DNA of 24,900 bases from JADFRG01 sp964590515 (GCA_964590515.1 CAZPZD010000036.1:1-24900), one strand, 5' to 3'. Positions 14,029 through 21,928 are shown, counted from the stretch's first letter. Numbers and translations are program-made. Notes: generated by a model not told the origin, from the sequence alone.

Positions 14029-15642
14029 TCAGCCGGCCTGCAGCTCGGCCAGCGCCTGCGGGATTGCAGCCGCGACGTCGCTCGCCAATACCGAAGCCGT
14101 AGTTCCCAAAGTCGCGGCGGCGAGCTCCCCGGCCCGGCCGTGAAGATAACCACCCAGTACTGCCGCCGAAAAGGCCGGCACTCCCTGCGCTCGCAGCCCG
14201 ACGATGACTCCGGCCAGCACGTCGCCAGTCCCGGCCCGGGCCAGAGCCGGTGTCGCAAAAGGCAGGATCGTGGCTCGGCCAGCCGGCTCAGCGATGACCG
14301 TGTGGGCGCCTTTCAATACAACGATGAGCCCCCAGTCGCGGGCCGACCGGCGGGCCGCATCCAATCGCTCGGCCTGAATTTTCTCTTTGGAACTGCCGGT
14401 GAGCAGGCTCATCTCACCCGGGTGAGGCGTCAGGATCGTGCCCTCCGGGACGGTCTCCGGCCAACCGGAAAGACCACTTAGGTGACTGAGCCCATCCGCG
14501 TCCACGACACACGGCGGCAGCGAACGCCCTGGGGAGGCCTGCGCGCTGGCGCCCGACCGCTTTCCTGACTTCGACCGGCGTCCGAAGAGTTCGGCAACGA
14601 AGGCTCCAGTTGCGGGCTCGAGCCCCAGCCCGGGCCCGACGAGCACAGCTTGGCTCTTACCCCACTCAGGCTCAAGCTTTCCTAACGCGTCCGGAGTGAT
14701 CGCTCCAGATTCCTCGGGAAGCAGGATCCAGGTGGCTTCCGGCAGCGTTCCGGCAATCATCGACTGCAGCGATGCGGGCACCGCCAAAGTAACGAGCCCG
14801 GCCCCAACCAGATAGGCCGATCGGGCTGCCAGCAGGGCTGCGCCGGGGTAATTGGCCGATCCGGCGACAATCAACGCCCGGCCAAAGGTTCCCTTGTGCG
14901 CATCGCGTGGCCGTCCTGGGAGCAGCGGTCGAACTTCAATCGGACTGGCCAGCTCGACGTCGATGTTTGCCAACTGAGCTTGATCCGATGGCAGGCCGAT
15001 ATCTGCCACCACCAGACGCCCAGTGAAGCCGGCCCCCGGGAAGCGGAGCAGTCCGGGCTTGGCCGCGGCAAGGGTCACTGTGAGATCGGCGGCGATGGTC
15101 TCCTCGGCCACCGCTCCCGAGTCGCAGTCAAGTCCGGAAGGACAATCCACCGCCACGATCACGGGCCGGTCGGCGCGCTGGCCGAGCGAGCTTTGAACGA
15201 CCTTCAAGACCTCCTGCGCCGCTCCCTGTAGCGGCAGCTCGAAGCCGGTCCCGAGAATCGCATCCACGATCAGTTGGGCCCGCCCGACTTGCAGGCGGAG
15301 GACCCGGGAGCGCTGGTCTTGGTCTGCGGTCGCGATCAGGGTCCCGCGATTTTGAAGTTTTGTCAGCTGCGGGTCATCTGCCGCCCGCGGCTTGGTGAGA
15401 TAGACCGACACTTGCATTCCCGCCTGGGCCAGGTGTTCGGCGGCCACCAAACCGTCTCCGCCGTTGTTCCCGGAGCCGGCCAGGACCAGGACCTGCTTGC
15501 CCTCGACCGGGGCGAACTGCTCGACGATCACCTGTGCCACCGACCAGCCAGCGTGCTCCATCATCTGGGCGTAGCTGTGCCCAGCCGCATCGGCAGCCCG
15601 CTCGATTTGGCGCATTTGCTCCACGCTGACGATCTTCGGCAC
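14029..15642 (-). CDS. nnr: Bifunctional NAD(P)H-hydrate epimerase / ADP-dependent dehydratase
   Basis: A 537-residue fusion that repairs damaged NADH and NADPH hydrates. The N-terminal epimerase domain (about 1-225) carries SGNNGGDGLVAAEHL (57-71) and AVDCPSGLDCDSG (164-176). The C-terminal dehydratase domain (about 235-530) carries HKGTFGRALIVAGS (249-262), LTPHPGEMSLLTG (404-416), VLKGAHTVIA and GTGDVLAGVIVGL (471-483) with catalytic Asp474. A basic Gly/Ser-rich stretch (about 354-376) interrupts the dehydratase domain. I chose GTG 15642, which has GGAGGT 6 nt upstream and starts MPKIVSVEQMRQIERAA; the frame is open to 15702, but that extension runs through the promoter. This YjeF-type fusion is common in bacteria. 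Confidence 0.95.
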   Translation of the reverse strand: MPKIVSVEQMRQIERAADAAGHSYAQMMEHAGWSVAQVIVEQFAPVEGKQVLVLAGSGNNGGDGLVAAEHLAQAGMQVSVYLTKPRAADDPQLTKLQNRGTLIATADQDQRSRVLRLQVGRAQLIVDAILGTGFELPLQGAAQEVLKVVQSSLGQRADRPVIVAVDCPSGLDCDSGAVAEETIAADLTVTLAAAKPGLLRFPGAGFTGRLVVADIGLPSDQAQLANIDVELASPIEVRPLLPGRPRDAHKGTFGRALIVAGSANYPGAALLAARSAYLVGAGLVTLAVPASLQSMIAGTLPEATWILLPEESGAITPDALGKLEPEWGKSQAVLVGPGLGLEPATGAFVAELFGRRSKSGKRSGASAQASPGRSLPPCVVDADGLSHLSGLSGWPETVPEGTILTPHPGEMSLLTGSSKEKIQAERLDAARRSARDWGLIVVLKGAHTVIAEPAGRATILPFATPALARAGTGDVLAGVIVGLRAQGVPAFSAAVLGGYLHGRAGELAAATLGTTASVLASDVAAAIPQALAELQAG

Positions 15643-15673
15643 CCTTCGACCTCCGATGTCCCGGCCCCCGCGG

Positions 15674-15702
15674 ATTATGCGCGAACGCCGGGAATGTGTC
15701 AA
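15674..15702 (-). promoter_or_regulatory. Promoter of nnr (TTGACA-N17-CATAAT)
   Basis: On the reverse strand TTGACA (15702-15697), a 17-nt spacer and CATAAT (15679-15674) form a near-perfect sigma-70-type promoter. The predicted start near 15667 leaves a 5' leader of about 25 nt containing the Shine-Dalgarno GGAGGT (15654-15649). Confidence 0.85.
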
Positions 15703-15718
15703 CGCAGCGTGAGGCGGA

Positions 15719-15748
15719 TTGACAGCCGACGCGGCCCCCGGTTACACT
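15719..15748 (+). promoter_or_regulatory. Promoter of dgt-greA (TTGACA-N18-TACACT)
   Basis: TTGACA (15719-15724), an 18-nt spacer and TACACT (15743-15748) form a strong promoter. The -35 box is only 16 bp from the -35 box of the opposite nnr promoter, so two polymerases would compete or one regulator could cover both. The predicted start near 15755 leaves about 12 nt of leader before ATG 15767 and no Shine-Dalgarno. Confidence 0.82.
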
Positions 15749-15766
15749 GCCGCTTCGCTACTCCCG

Positions 15767-16915
15767 ATGATCACTCGCGAACGGCTCGAAGCGCTCGAAG
15801 ATCAGGCATTGGCGCCGTTCGCTCATCGTAGCCGAAATTCCCGCGGCCGAGTCTATCCGGAACCGGAACCCAGGTACCGTACCGCGTTCCAGCGCGATCG
15901 AGACCGGATCCTGCACACCACCGCGTTCCGGAGGCTCGAGTACAAGACCCAGGTCTTCGTGATTACCGAGGGCGACTACTATCGGACCCGACTCACCCAC
16001 ACCCTGGAGGTCGCACAGATCGGACGCAGCCTCGCTCGGGCGCTCGGCGGCAATGAGGACCTGGTGGAGGCCATCTCCCTCGCCCACGACCTGGGCCACC
16101 CACCCTTCGGGCACTCCGGCGAAGCGACCCTCAGCCGGCTGATGGCAGCCCACGGTGGGTTCGACCACAACCGCCAATCGCTGAGGATCGTCACCGAATT
16201 GGAGCGGCGTTATCCAGACTTTCCTGGGCTCAACCTAACCTGGGAAGTTCGCGAAGGAATTGTCAAGCATGAGACCGAATACGATGTTGCGGATGCCGCC
16301 GACTACGAGCCCCAAAAACGCGGGCACCTGGAAGCCCAGATTTCCAACCTGGCGGATGAGCTGGCCTTTACCGCCCACGATCTAGACGACGGCTTGCGCT
16401 CAGAGCTCATCTCTCCGGAAATGCTCGAGGGCGTGGCCCTCTGGGAGTTGCTGCGGCAAAGTATCGGGTGGTCTGGCGGCCAGCTCGATGATCTGACTCG
16501 CCATCGACTGATCCGGCGGTTGATCGGTTTGGAGGTCTCCGGACTGCTCGAGGCGACCAGTGCTCGAATCGAAGCTGCAGAGGTTCGCTCGCCGGAAGAC
16601 CTGCAGAATTTGGACTATAACCTGGTCAGATACCCAGACGACTTTGTGCTGCTCAACCAGGAACTGAAGGATTTTCTGTACTCGAACATGTACCAACACT
16701 TTCGGGTCGTCCGGATGCAGAGCAAGGCGGAGCGGATTGTGGAAGCCCTGTTCAGGGCCTATGTCGAAACTCCTGCAATCCTCCCTCCCGAGATCCAGCT
16801 GAGGTCCCGCCAGTTCGAACTCTACCGAACCGTTTGCGACTACCTGGCGGGAATGACCGACCGGTTCGCGATCCAAGAGCATCGCAAGCTATTCGAACCT
16901 GAGACCCTTCCGTAG
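15767..16915 (+). CDS. dgt: dGTPase-like deoxynucleotide triphosphohydrolase (HD domain)
   Basis: A 382-residue HD-superfamily hydrolase that in studied relatives splits dNTPs (classically dGTP) into deoxynucleoside and triphosphate. It has the family N-terminus with RDRDRILHTTAFRRLEYKTQVF (43-64). The HD metal site reads TRLTHTLEV (74-82, His78), SLAHDLGHPPFGHSGE (104-119, His107/Asp108) and TAHDLDDG (202-209, Asp205). The length fits the shorter dGTP triphosphohydrolase-like group rather than the roughly 500-residue Escherichia coli enzyme, so the true substrate range is open. The frame is open upstream to a TTG at 15719, but that codon is part of the -35 box, so ATG 15767 is the start. It is co-transcribed with greA (6 nt gap). 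Confidence 0.92.
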   Translation: MITRERLEALEDQALAPFAHRSRNSRGRVYPEPEPRYRTAFQRDRDRILHTTAFRRLEYKTQVFVITEGDYYRTRLTHTLEVAQIGRSLARALGGNEDLVEAISLAHDLGHPPFGHSGEATLSRLMAAHGGFDHNRQSLRIVTELERRYPDFPGLNLTWEVREGIVKHETEYDVADAADYEPQKRGHLEAQISNLADELAFTAHDLDDGLRSELISPEMLEGVALWELLRQSIGWSGGQLDDLTRHRLIRRLIGLEVSGLLEATSARIEAAEVRSPEDLQNLDYNLVRYPDDFVLLNQELKDFLYSNMYQHFRVVRMQSKAERIVEALFRAYVETPAILPPEIQLRSRQFELYRTVCDYLAGMTDRFAIQEHRKLFEPETLP

Positions 16916-16921
16916 TGAGCC

Positions 16922-17389
16922 ATGGCAGATGATCAAACCTTTCTGACCGCCGAAGGCGCGGCCAAGCTTCGCAAAGAACTCGACGAGCTGAAGGGACCCC
17001 GGCGCTCGGAGATGGCCGAGCGGCTCCGGAAGGCGATTCGCCAAGGAGACTTGAGCGAAAACGCCGACTACATCAACGCGAAAGAGCAGCAGGGGTTTCT
17101 GGAGGGCAAGATCTTGGAACTAGAGTCGGTGCTGCGCAGTGCCACAATCGTCGAGCGCACCGGGCAGTCCGAACAAGTGCAGGTTGGCAGCACTGTAGTT
17201 GTACAGGAGCAAGGCGAGCTCAAGACGACCTTCCAGATTGTGGGAGCCAAAGAGGCCGATCCGCGGGCAGGCAAGATCTCTCATGTATCGCCGATAGGTA
17301 AGGCTCTGTTGGGGAAGAAGGTCGGAGAGTCGGCCCAGGCCACTACCCCGGGTGGGCCGATTCTCTTCAAGATCCTCGAAATTCGCTAA
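16922..17389 (+). CDS. greA: Transcription elongation factor GreA
   Basis: A 155-residue GreA of normal length. It rescues backtracked RNA polymerase by stimulating transcript cleavage. The N-terminal coiled coil (about 8-75) carries the acidic tip GDLSENADYINAKEQQGFLEGKI, with Asp43 and Glu46 as the functional acidic pair. The C-terminal FKBP-like domain (about 85-155) includes KISHVSPIGKALLGKKVG. It follows dgt by 6 nt and is probably read from the dgt promoter. Its TAA stop (17387-17389) overlaps the TAG stop of the convergent membrane-protein gene. Confidence 0.97.
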   Translation: MADDQTFLTAEGAAKLRKELDELKGPRRSEMAERLRKAIRQGDLSENADYINAKEQQGFLEGKILELESVLRSATIVERTGQSEQVQVGSTVVVQEQGELKTTFQIVGAKEADPRAGKISHVSPIGKALLGKKVGESAQATTPGGPILFKILEIR

Positions 17390-18402
17390 CCCGCTCCATC
17401 GCGCGACCACGCCCTAAGCTCGATCGTCAGCCGCTCGAAGAAGCTCTGGGAGGGTAGCGCGCTTTCTCCGTAAATCATGTCCACGATCCGGGCTTCCACT
17501 TCCAGGGATGCGGTCTGCAAGGAAATCACTCCCCCGGGCTCAGCGACCACTGGATCTCCCTTGGCAGACAAGCGGGTGCGCGTTTCATCATCGTGGTAGG
17601 AAAAGTTACTCATCAGCACTTTGGTGACTGTCTGGATGTCGTTCTTGTCGAACAGCCAGACTTCAAATGCGGAGACCTTATTCGGGTCCCCGACCCCGAT
17701 CAGGTCTCCAATTCCAACTCCGCACTCTCCCAGGAAATCCCCGGTCGGGCTCTCGATGCTGAATGAATCGTCATACTTGTTTTCCCCGATGTTGTAGATG
17801 GTGCGAAAGGTCGCTAGGCTATCGTCGCCGGCGAATTCAGGCTGGGAAGCAAATGGCTGGGCCGCCGGCCCGGCTTCCGCTTCCTCAGTGGCAGACGGCG
17901 GGTTGGGCGCTGCTGATTTCTCCCGGCTGCGGGAGCGAAGGACCAGGACGGTGACCAACAGCAGTCCCAAGAAAGCGGTACCTCCGCAAACCGGCAGCAT
18001 GAGTCTGGTTAGTGAGGGGAGCGGGCTACTCGGCTCCTCGGATTCTCCGGGCTGGGGAGTGGCGCTGGCCTCCTGCTCGATTTCGATCAGGGCCCGGAAG
18101 CCTTGGATTGCAGTTGGGCTGACCTCTTGAGGATCGACTGCAACGGCATCCAGGGTAAGTTTGGCCGATTCGCCGAGGTCGCTGTACCGTCGGAGGGCCA
18201 GATCGGGGTCTCGGTTTACTGAATAGGAGTCGATGGCCATCCGAAGATAGTCTTCTTGCAGGTCGGCCCTCAGCTGCTGTGGTTCGCCATTAATCCACTG
18301 GACGGGGTTTAGACCCCAGGCATAGCCCAAACCGGCAGCCAGGCCAAGGATCAGGGTCAGGGCGGGCAGCAACCATTTGCGACCGGCGATCGCTTCCATC
18401 AT
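17386..18402 (-). CDS. Conserved two-TM protein of unknown function
   Basis: A 338-residue protein I cannot name. A first transmembrane helix (about 10-29) is followed by an extracytoplasmic segment (30-130) with a helical QLRADLQEDYLRMAIDSYSVNRDPDLALRRYSDLG stretch and an acidic Pro-rich linker. A second helix (about 134-156, ending in RSRSREK) leads to an Ala/Pro linker and a soluble C-terminal domain (about 195-335: TFRTIYNIGENKYDDSFSIES, then GECGVGIGDLIG, FEVWLFDKNDI and TRTRLSAKGDP). That last domain has an FHA- or jelly-roll-like alternation, which is inference. ATG 18402 and ATG 18399 follow a GAGGGAA ribosome site; the frame stays open upstream, but only through the promoter. It follows topA on the same strand, with its own promoter. 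Confidence 0.8.
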   Translation of the reverse strand: MMEAIAGRKWLLPALTLILGLAAGLGYAWGLNPVQWINGEPQQLRADLQEDYLRMAIDSYSVNRDPDLALRRYSDLGESAKLTLDAVAVDPQEVSPTAIQGFRALIEIEQEASATPQPGESEEPSSPLPSLTRLMLPVCGGTAFLGLLLVTVLVLRSRSREKSAAPNPPSATEEAEAGPAAQPFASQPEFAGDDSLATFRTIYNIGENKYDDSFSIESPTGDFLGECGVGIGDLIGVGDPNKVSAFEVWLFDKNDIQTVTKVLMSNFSYHDDETRTRLSAKGDPVVAEPGGVISLQTASLEVEARIVDMIYGESALPSQSFFERLTIELRAWSRDGAG

Positions 18403-18421
18403 TTCCCTCTTCCTCAATCCC

Positions 18422-18455
18422 TCCGGCCTCGAGCTTGCTTGCAACAGAGGCCGGA
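18422..18455. repeat. Inverted repeat TCCGGCCTC / GAGGCCGGA in the leader of the two-TM gene
   Basis: Perfect 9-bp arms (18422-18430 and 18447-18455) flank a 16-nt spacer that itself contains TTGC-TT-GCAA. In the reverse direction it begins at the end of the predicted -10 box and covers the transcription start and the first 25 or so nt. It could be an operator, a leader hairpin, or part of the topA transcript end; there is no U tract, so a simple terminator is unlikely. Confidence 0.6.
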
Positions 18456-18483
18456 TTCTAGACTGAACGAGAAGTGAGAGCAA
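18455..18483 (-). promoter_or_regulatory. Promoter of the two-TM protein gene (TTGCTC-N17-TAGAAT)
   Basis: On the reverse strand TTGCTC (18483-18478), a 17-nt spacer and TAGAAT (18460-18455) match a sigma-70-type promoter at the optimal spacing. It lies directly after the topA stop codon (18498), and the inverted repeat at 18422-18455 abuts it. Confidence 0.65.
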
Positions 18484-18497
18484 ACGGAGAGTTGCAC

Positions 18498-20810
18498 CTA
18501 CCGTGCCACGTCGGCAGACCGAGAGGGCAGCGCCTCAGGATCGAACTGGCGCTCGCAGGAAAGGCAGCGGACGGACTTTCGGGTCTCGTGCACCAGCAGC
18601 CCGCCGCAGTTAGGACATGGGGTTGGGTCAGGTCTCTTCCAGGAGGTGAACTCGCAGGCCGGATAGTTCGAACAACCATAGAAGATCCGCCCCTTGCGGG
18701 TACGCCTTTCGACCAGCTCGCCTCCGTCCAGCGGGCAACGGACGCCAATTTTCTCCAGCCAGGGTTCCGTGTGGCGACACTCCGGAAAGTTGGCGCAGCC
18801 GATGAACTTCCCGAAGCGACCGTGCCGGATCAGGAGTTGGTTTCCACAGTCCGGGCAGGCTCGCCCAAGTGGCTCCGGCTCAGCCTTGATCTCGGGCATG
18901 TGTTTCTGGGCCAGCGCAAGCTGTTGTTCAAATGGGCCGTAGAAGTCTCTGAGCAGCTCCACCCAATTCCGCTCGCCGGCAGCTACCTTGTCCAGCTCCT
19001 CTTCCATCCTGGCCGTGAATCCCAGGTCAACGATCTCCGGGAAGTGTTCAACCAGCAAATCGTTAACGATTTCCCCGATTTCGGTCGGGATCATCCGGCG
19101 CTTCTCCCTCCGGACATAGCCACGCTGCTCGAGGGTGGAGAGAATCGGGGCGTAGGTCGAGGGCCGACCGATCCCATACTCCTCCAGTGCCTTGATCAGG
19201 CTCGCGTCGTTGAACCGCGGCGGCGGCTCAGTGAAGTGCTGTTCGGGAAAGAGTCCTTCGAGCCGCAACGGGTCACCCTTTTCAAGCTGGGGAAGCTTCT
19301 CCAGGCTGATTTCGCCATCGAGCTCGCCTCCCTCCCAATCGGGATGGACCCGCAGAAATCCGGCGAAGCGCAAGGTGGAGGCGTTCACCCGGAATTGATA
19401 GGCGTGATCCGCCGAGACCCCCTCGACCTCGATGGTCAAAGTCTCGTAGACGGCAGGATTCATCTGGGACGCGATGAATCGGTTCCAAATGAGCTCATAG
19501 AGCTTGAACTGTTCTGCGCTCAGGAAACTTCGAATGGACTCCGGCGTTCGTTTCGAGGAAGTCGGCCGGACTGCCTCATGGGCCTCCTGGGCGGTGCGAG
19601 ACTTCGCCCGGTAGATCGGCGGCCGCTCCGGAATGTATTCCTTGCCGAAACTGGAAGTGACCATCGCCCGGGCTTCCGCCTGGGCGGAGCTTGCCACTTG
19701 TGAGGAGTCAGTCCGCATGTAGGTAATCAGACCGGTTGGCTCGTGGCTGTTCAGGTCAATCCCTTCGTAGAGCTGCTGGGCCACAACCATGGTTTTCCGG
19801 GCCGAAAACCGGAGCCGACGAGCGGCCGACTGCTGCAAGGTGCTGGTCATGAACGGGGGCAACGGCCGCCGGGTTCGGGTGCCGGGCTGGACTTCGGCGA
19901 CTGTGAACTGCGCGCCTCGGAGATCGGCCAGCAGCGGCCCAACCGCACTTTCGGAGGCAAGCCCAGGTTCCTCGGTATCCAATCGGACCAAGCGGGCCCG
20001 GAAACCAGGCGGCTTATCGGGATGCAGGAAGTCTGCATCAAGGGTCCAGTACTCGCGTGGCTGAAACTCCTCGATTTCGCGCTCACGATCCACCACTATC
20101 CGCAGGGCGGCCGATTGCACCCGCCCGGCTGACAATCGGCCCCGGACCTTGGCCCACAGGATGGGGCTGAGGTTGTAGCCGACCAGGCGATCCAGGATCC
20201 GGCGGGCTTGCTGGGCATCGACCAGATCCAGGTCAATGGCCCGAGGCTCTTTGAAGGCCTGGTGGATCGCTTCCTCGGTGATCTCGTGGAAAACCACCCG
20301 TCGGGCTTGATCCGGGTTGATTTCCGCGGCTTCCAGTAGATGCCATGCGATGGCTTCACCTTCCCGATCCGGGTCGGTAGCCAGGTAGACCTCGCTCGCC
20401 TTGGCAGCCGCTTTCTTGAGCTCCTTGACGACGTCCCGCTTTTCATTCGGCACCCGATATTTGGGCGCGAAGTCATTCGCGACATCGACCGAAAGCTGCG
20501 AACGCAGCAAATCCCGAATGTGGCCAACAGAGGCCTTCAGTACGTAACCTTTTCCCAAGTATCGACCGACCGTTCGGGCCTTCGCAGGCGATTCCACAAT
20601 CACCAGCTTCCCATGCCGGCTGTTGGTCGAACGCGGCCGGGTTGGAGGCGGCTCGAGGCCGGCGTGCAATTCGGTGCGACCCATCCGATACAGTTTTGAT
20701 CCGCACACCGGGCACGTCCCGCGGCTGGCGGGAGAGCCGGAGGCCGTGAACGTCGGTTCCGGATTCAGAATCTCACGCTTCTGCTTGCACTTTACACAGT
20801 AGGCTTCCAC
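18498..20810 (-). CDS. topA: DNA topoisomerase I with N-terminal zinc ribbon
   Basis: A 770-residue type IA topoisomerase that relaxes negative supercoils. Residues 1-45 form a small zinc ribbon (AYCVKC at Cys5/Cys8 and TCPVC at Cys33/Cys36) like the stand-alone DUF5679 family; the match is from memory. The TOPRIM domain starts at GKLVIVESPAKARTVGRYLGKGY (67-89) with Glu73 and DPDREGEA (146-153). LSAGRVQSAALRIVVDRE and the active-site TGLITYMRTDSS (catalytic Tyr364) follow. The C-terminus has three zinc fingers (from 652, 692 and 732); the middle one reads CPLDGG and has only three cysteines. The GTG at 20810 lies 14 nt after the manC stop. The longer open frame, which would overlap manC by about 270 bp, was rejected because similarity begins at this GTG. 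Confidence 0.95.
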   Translation of the reverse strand: MEAYCVKCKQKREILNPEPTFTASGSPASRGTCPVCGSKLYRMGRTELHAGLEPPPTRPRSTNSRHGKLVIVESPAKARTVGRYLGKGYVLKASVGHIRDLLRSQLSVDVANDFAPKYRVPNEKRDVVKELKKAAAKASEVYLATDPDREGEAIAWHLLEAAEINPDQARRVVFHEITEEAIHQAFKEPRAIDLDLVDAQQARRILDRLVGYNLSPILWAKVRGRLSAGRVQSAALRIVVDREREIEEFQPREYWTLDADFLHPDKPPGFRARLVRLDTEEPGLASESAVGPLLADLRGAQFTVAEVQPGTRTRRPLPPFMTSTLQQSAARRLRFSARKTMVVAQQLYEGIDLNSHEPTGLITYMRTDSSQVASSAQAEARAMVTSSFGKEYIPERPPIYRAKSRTAQEAHEAVRPTSSKRTPESIRSFLSAEQFKLYELIWNRFIASQMNPAVYETLTIEVEGVSADHAYQFRVNASTLRFAGFLRVHPDWEGGELDGEISLEKLPQLEKGDPLRLEGLFPEQHFTEPPPRFNDASLIKALEEYGIGRPSTYAPILSTLEQRGYVRREKRRMIPTEIGEIVNDLLVEHFPEIVDLGFTARMEEELDKVAAGERNWVELLRDFYGPFEQQLALAQKHMPEIKAEPEPLGRACPDCGNQLLIRHGRFGKFIGCANFPECRHTEPWLEKIGVRCPLDGGELVERRTRKGRIFYGCSNYPACEFTSWKRPDPTPCPNCGGLLVHETRKSVRCLSCERQFDPEALPSRSADVAR

Positions 20811-20824
20811 GCGGTGGTTGTCCC

Positions 20825-21928
20825 TTAGAGATATTCGGTCCGGCCGGCGGCTGCCAGCTTCTCGACGAGCTGCCGGACTTCCTCGGCCCGCTCTCGTCGG
20901 CAAACCAGCAGCACGTCCGGTGTGTCGACTACGATCAGATCGCGCAGACCCAACGCGGCAATCAGCCGCTTGGCATGCTCTGGGCGCTCCTGATAGATCA
21001 AAGAATCCTGCGTCTCGACCATCAGGGTGTGCTCTGCAAAGACCTGGTTTCCATCCGAATCGGCCGCGAGCAGCTCCGAAAACCGGTCCCACCCGCCAAC
21101 ATCGCTCCAGCCGAGATCATCCGCCCCAATCACACTAACCCCCTGGGCACGCTCCATGATTCCGTAGTCAATCGTCTGGCTGCGCAGGCCGGTCCACACT
21201 TCCTCCAGGGTTGCCTGGGAAGCCTTGGTTTCGAGGGCGGAAGAAATCCGCTCCAAACCTTGACTGAGCTCCGGCATCAACAGTTCGATCTGCTCCAGAA
21301 TCCGGCTTACCGTCCAAACGAACATACCCGAGTTCCAGTAGTATTCTCCCGTCTCCAAATAGTGCTCGGCCTGGCTCCGATCGGGTTTCTCCTTGAATTG
21401 GAGCACCCGGCTGATCGGGAATCCTGCCTCGCTTCCGGTCGACTCGCCAACACGAATGTATCCATAGCCAGTCGCAGGATAACTCGGTGTGATTCCCAAG
21501 GTCACCAACTCGCCTCGCTGAGCGACTGTCTCCGCTGCGTGAAGCAGCTGCAGAAACCTCTCGGGCCGGCCGATCAAATGGTCAGCGGTGAGACAGGCCA
21601 TAATTGCCTGCGGATCCTTCCGGCGCAAGACGGTAGCCGCGAGGCCGATGACCGAGGCCGTGCCTCGTGGTGATGGTTCGACCAGAAAGTTCTCCTCGCT
21701 GAGCTCGGGGACCTGTTCAACCAGTTGTTGGACTAGAGGTTGAACCGTCACGACCTGGATCCGGTCGATCGAGAACGCCGGCAACAGCCGCCGAACTGCC
21801 TGCTGGAACAGAGTCCGACCCTGAAGAAGCGGCAGGCTCTGCTTCGGTCGATCAGCCCGGGATAAAGGCCACAGGCGGGTTCCACCCCCGCCTGCCATGA
21901 TCACCGGGTACGTCCGCTCGAAGCTCAT
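20825..21928 (-). CDS. manC: Mannose-1-phosphate guanylyltransferase
   Basis: A 367-residue nucleotidyltransferase making GDP-mannose from mannose-1-phosphate and GTP, the donor for mannosylated glycans and a precursor of GDP-fucose. The N-terminal MAGGGGTRLWPLSRADRPKQ (11-30) is the nucleotide-binding signature; LTADHLIG, GYIRVGE, FKEKPDR and YYWNSGMFVW follow in the expected order, and EVWTGLRSQTIDYGIME is the family's late motif. It lacks the C-terminal phosphomannose isomerase domain of the long bifunctional form. Its ATG overlaps the dprA stop (ATGA, 21925-21928) and topA follows after 14 nt, so it is the middle gene of a three-gene operon of unrelated functions. Confidence 0.93.
   Translation of the reverse strand: MSFERTYPVIMAGGGGTRLWPLSRADRPKQSLPLLQGRTLFQQAVRRLLPAFSIDRIQVVTVQPLVQQLVEQVPELSEENFLVEPSPRGTASVIGLAATVLRRKDPQAIMACLTADHLIGRPERFLQLLHAAETVAQRGELVTLGITPSYPATGYGYIRVGESTGSEAGFPISRVLQFKEKPDRSQAEHYLETGEYYWNSGMFVWTVSRILEQIELLMPELSQGLERISSALETKASQATLEEVWTGLRSQTIDYGIMERAQGVSVIGADDLGWSDVGGWDRFSELLAADSDGNQVFAEHTLMVETQDSLIYQERPEHAKRLIAALGLRDLIVVDTPDVLLVCRRERAEEVRQLVEKLAAAGRTEYL

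Noticed and set aside
15643..15766. Extended starts for nnr (15702) and dgt (15719)
   Set aside because: Both would begin inside -35 boxes; the chosen starts lie downstream of the promoters, and nnr has a good ribosome site.
18692..18775. Broken second zinc finger in TopA (CPLDGG, three cysteines)
   Set aside because: I believe the Asp in this place is common in related TopA proteins, so it is noted in the gene entry and not treated as damage.
18474..19703. Long open frame (about 409 codons) on the plus strand opposite topA
   Set aside because: It is antisense to a clearly conserved gene, has no recognisable motif, and such long shadow frames are expected in GC-rich DNA.
20811..21092. N-terminal extension of topA by 94 residues into manC
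   Set aside because: The extension is Arg-rich antisense-like sequence in another frame of manC; the zinc-ribbon similarity starts at GTG 20810.
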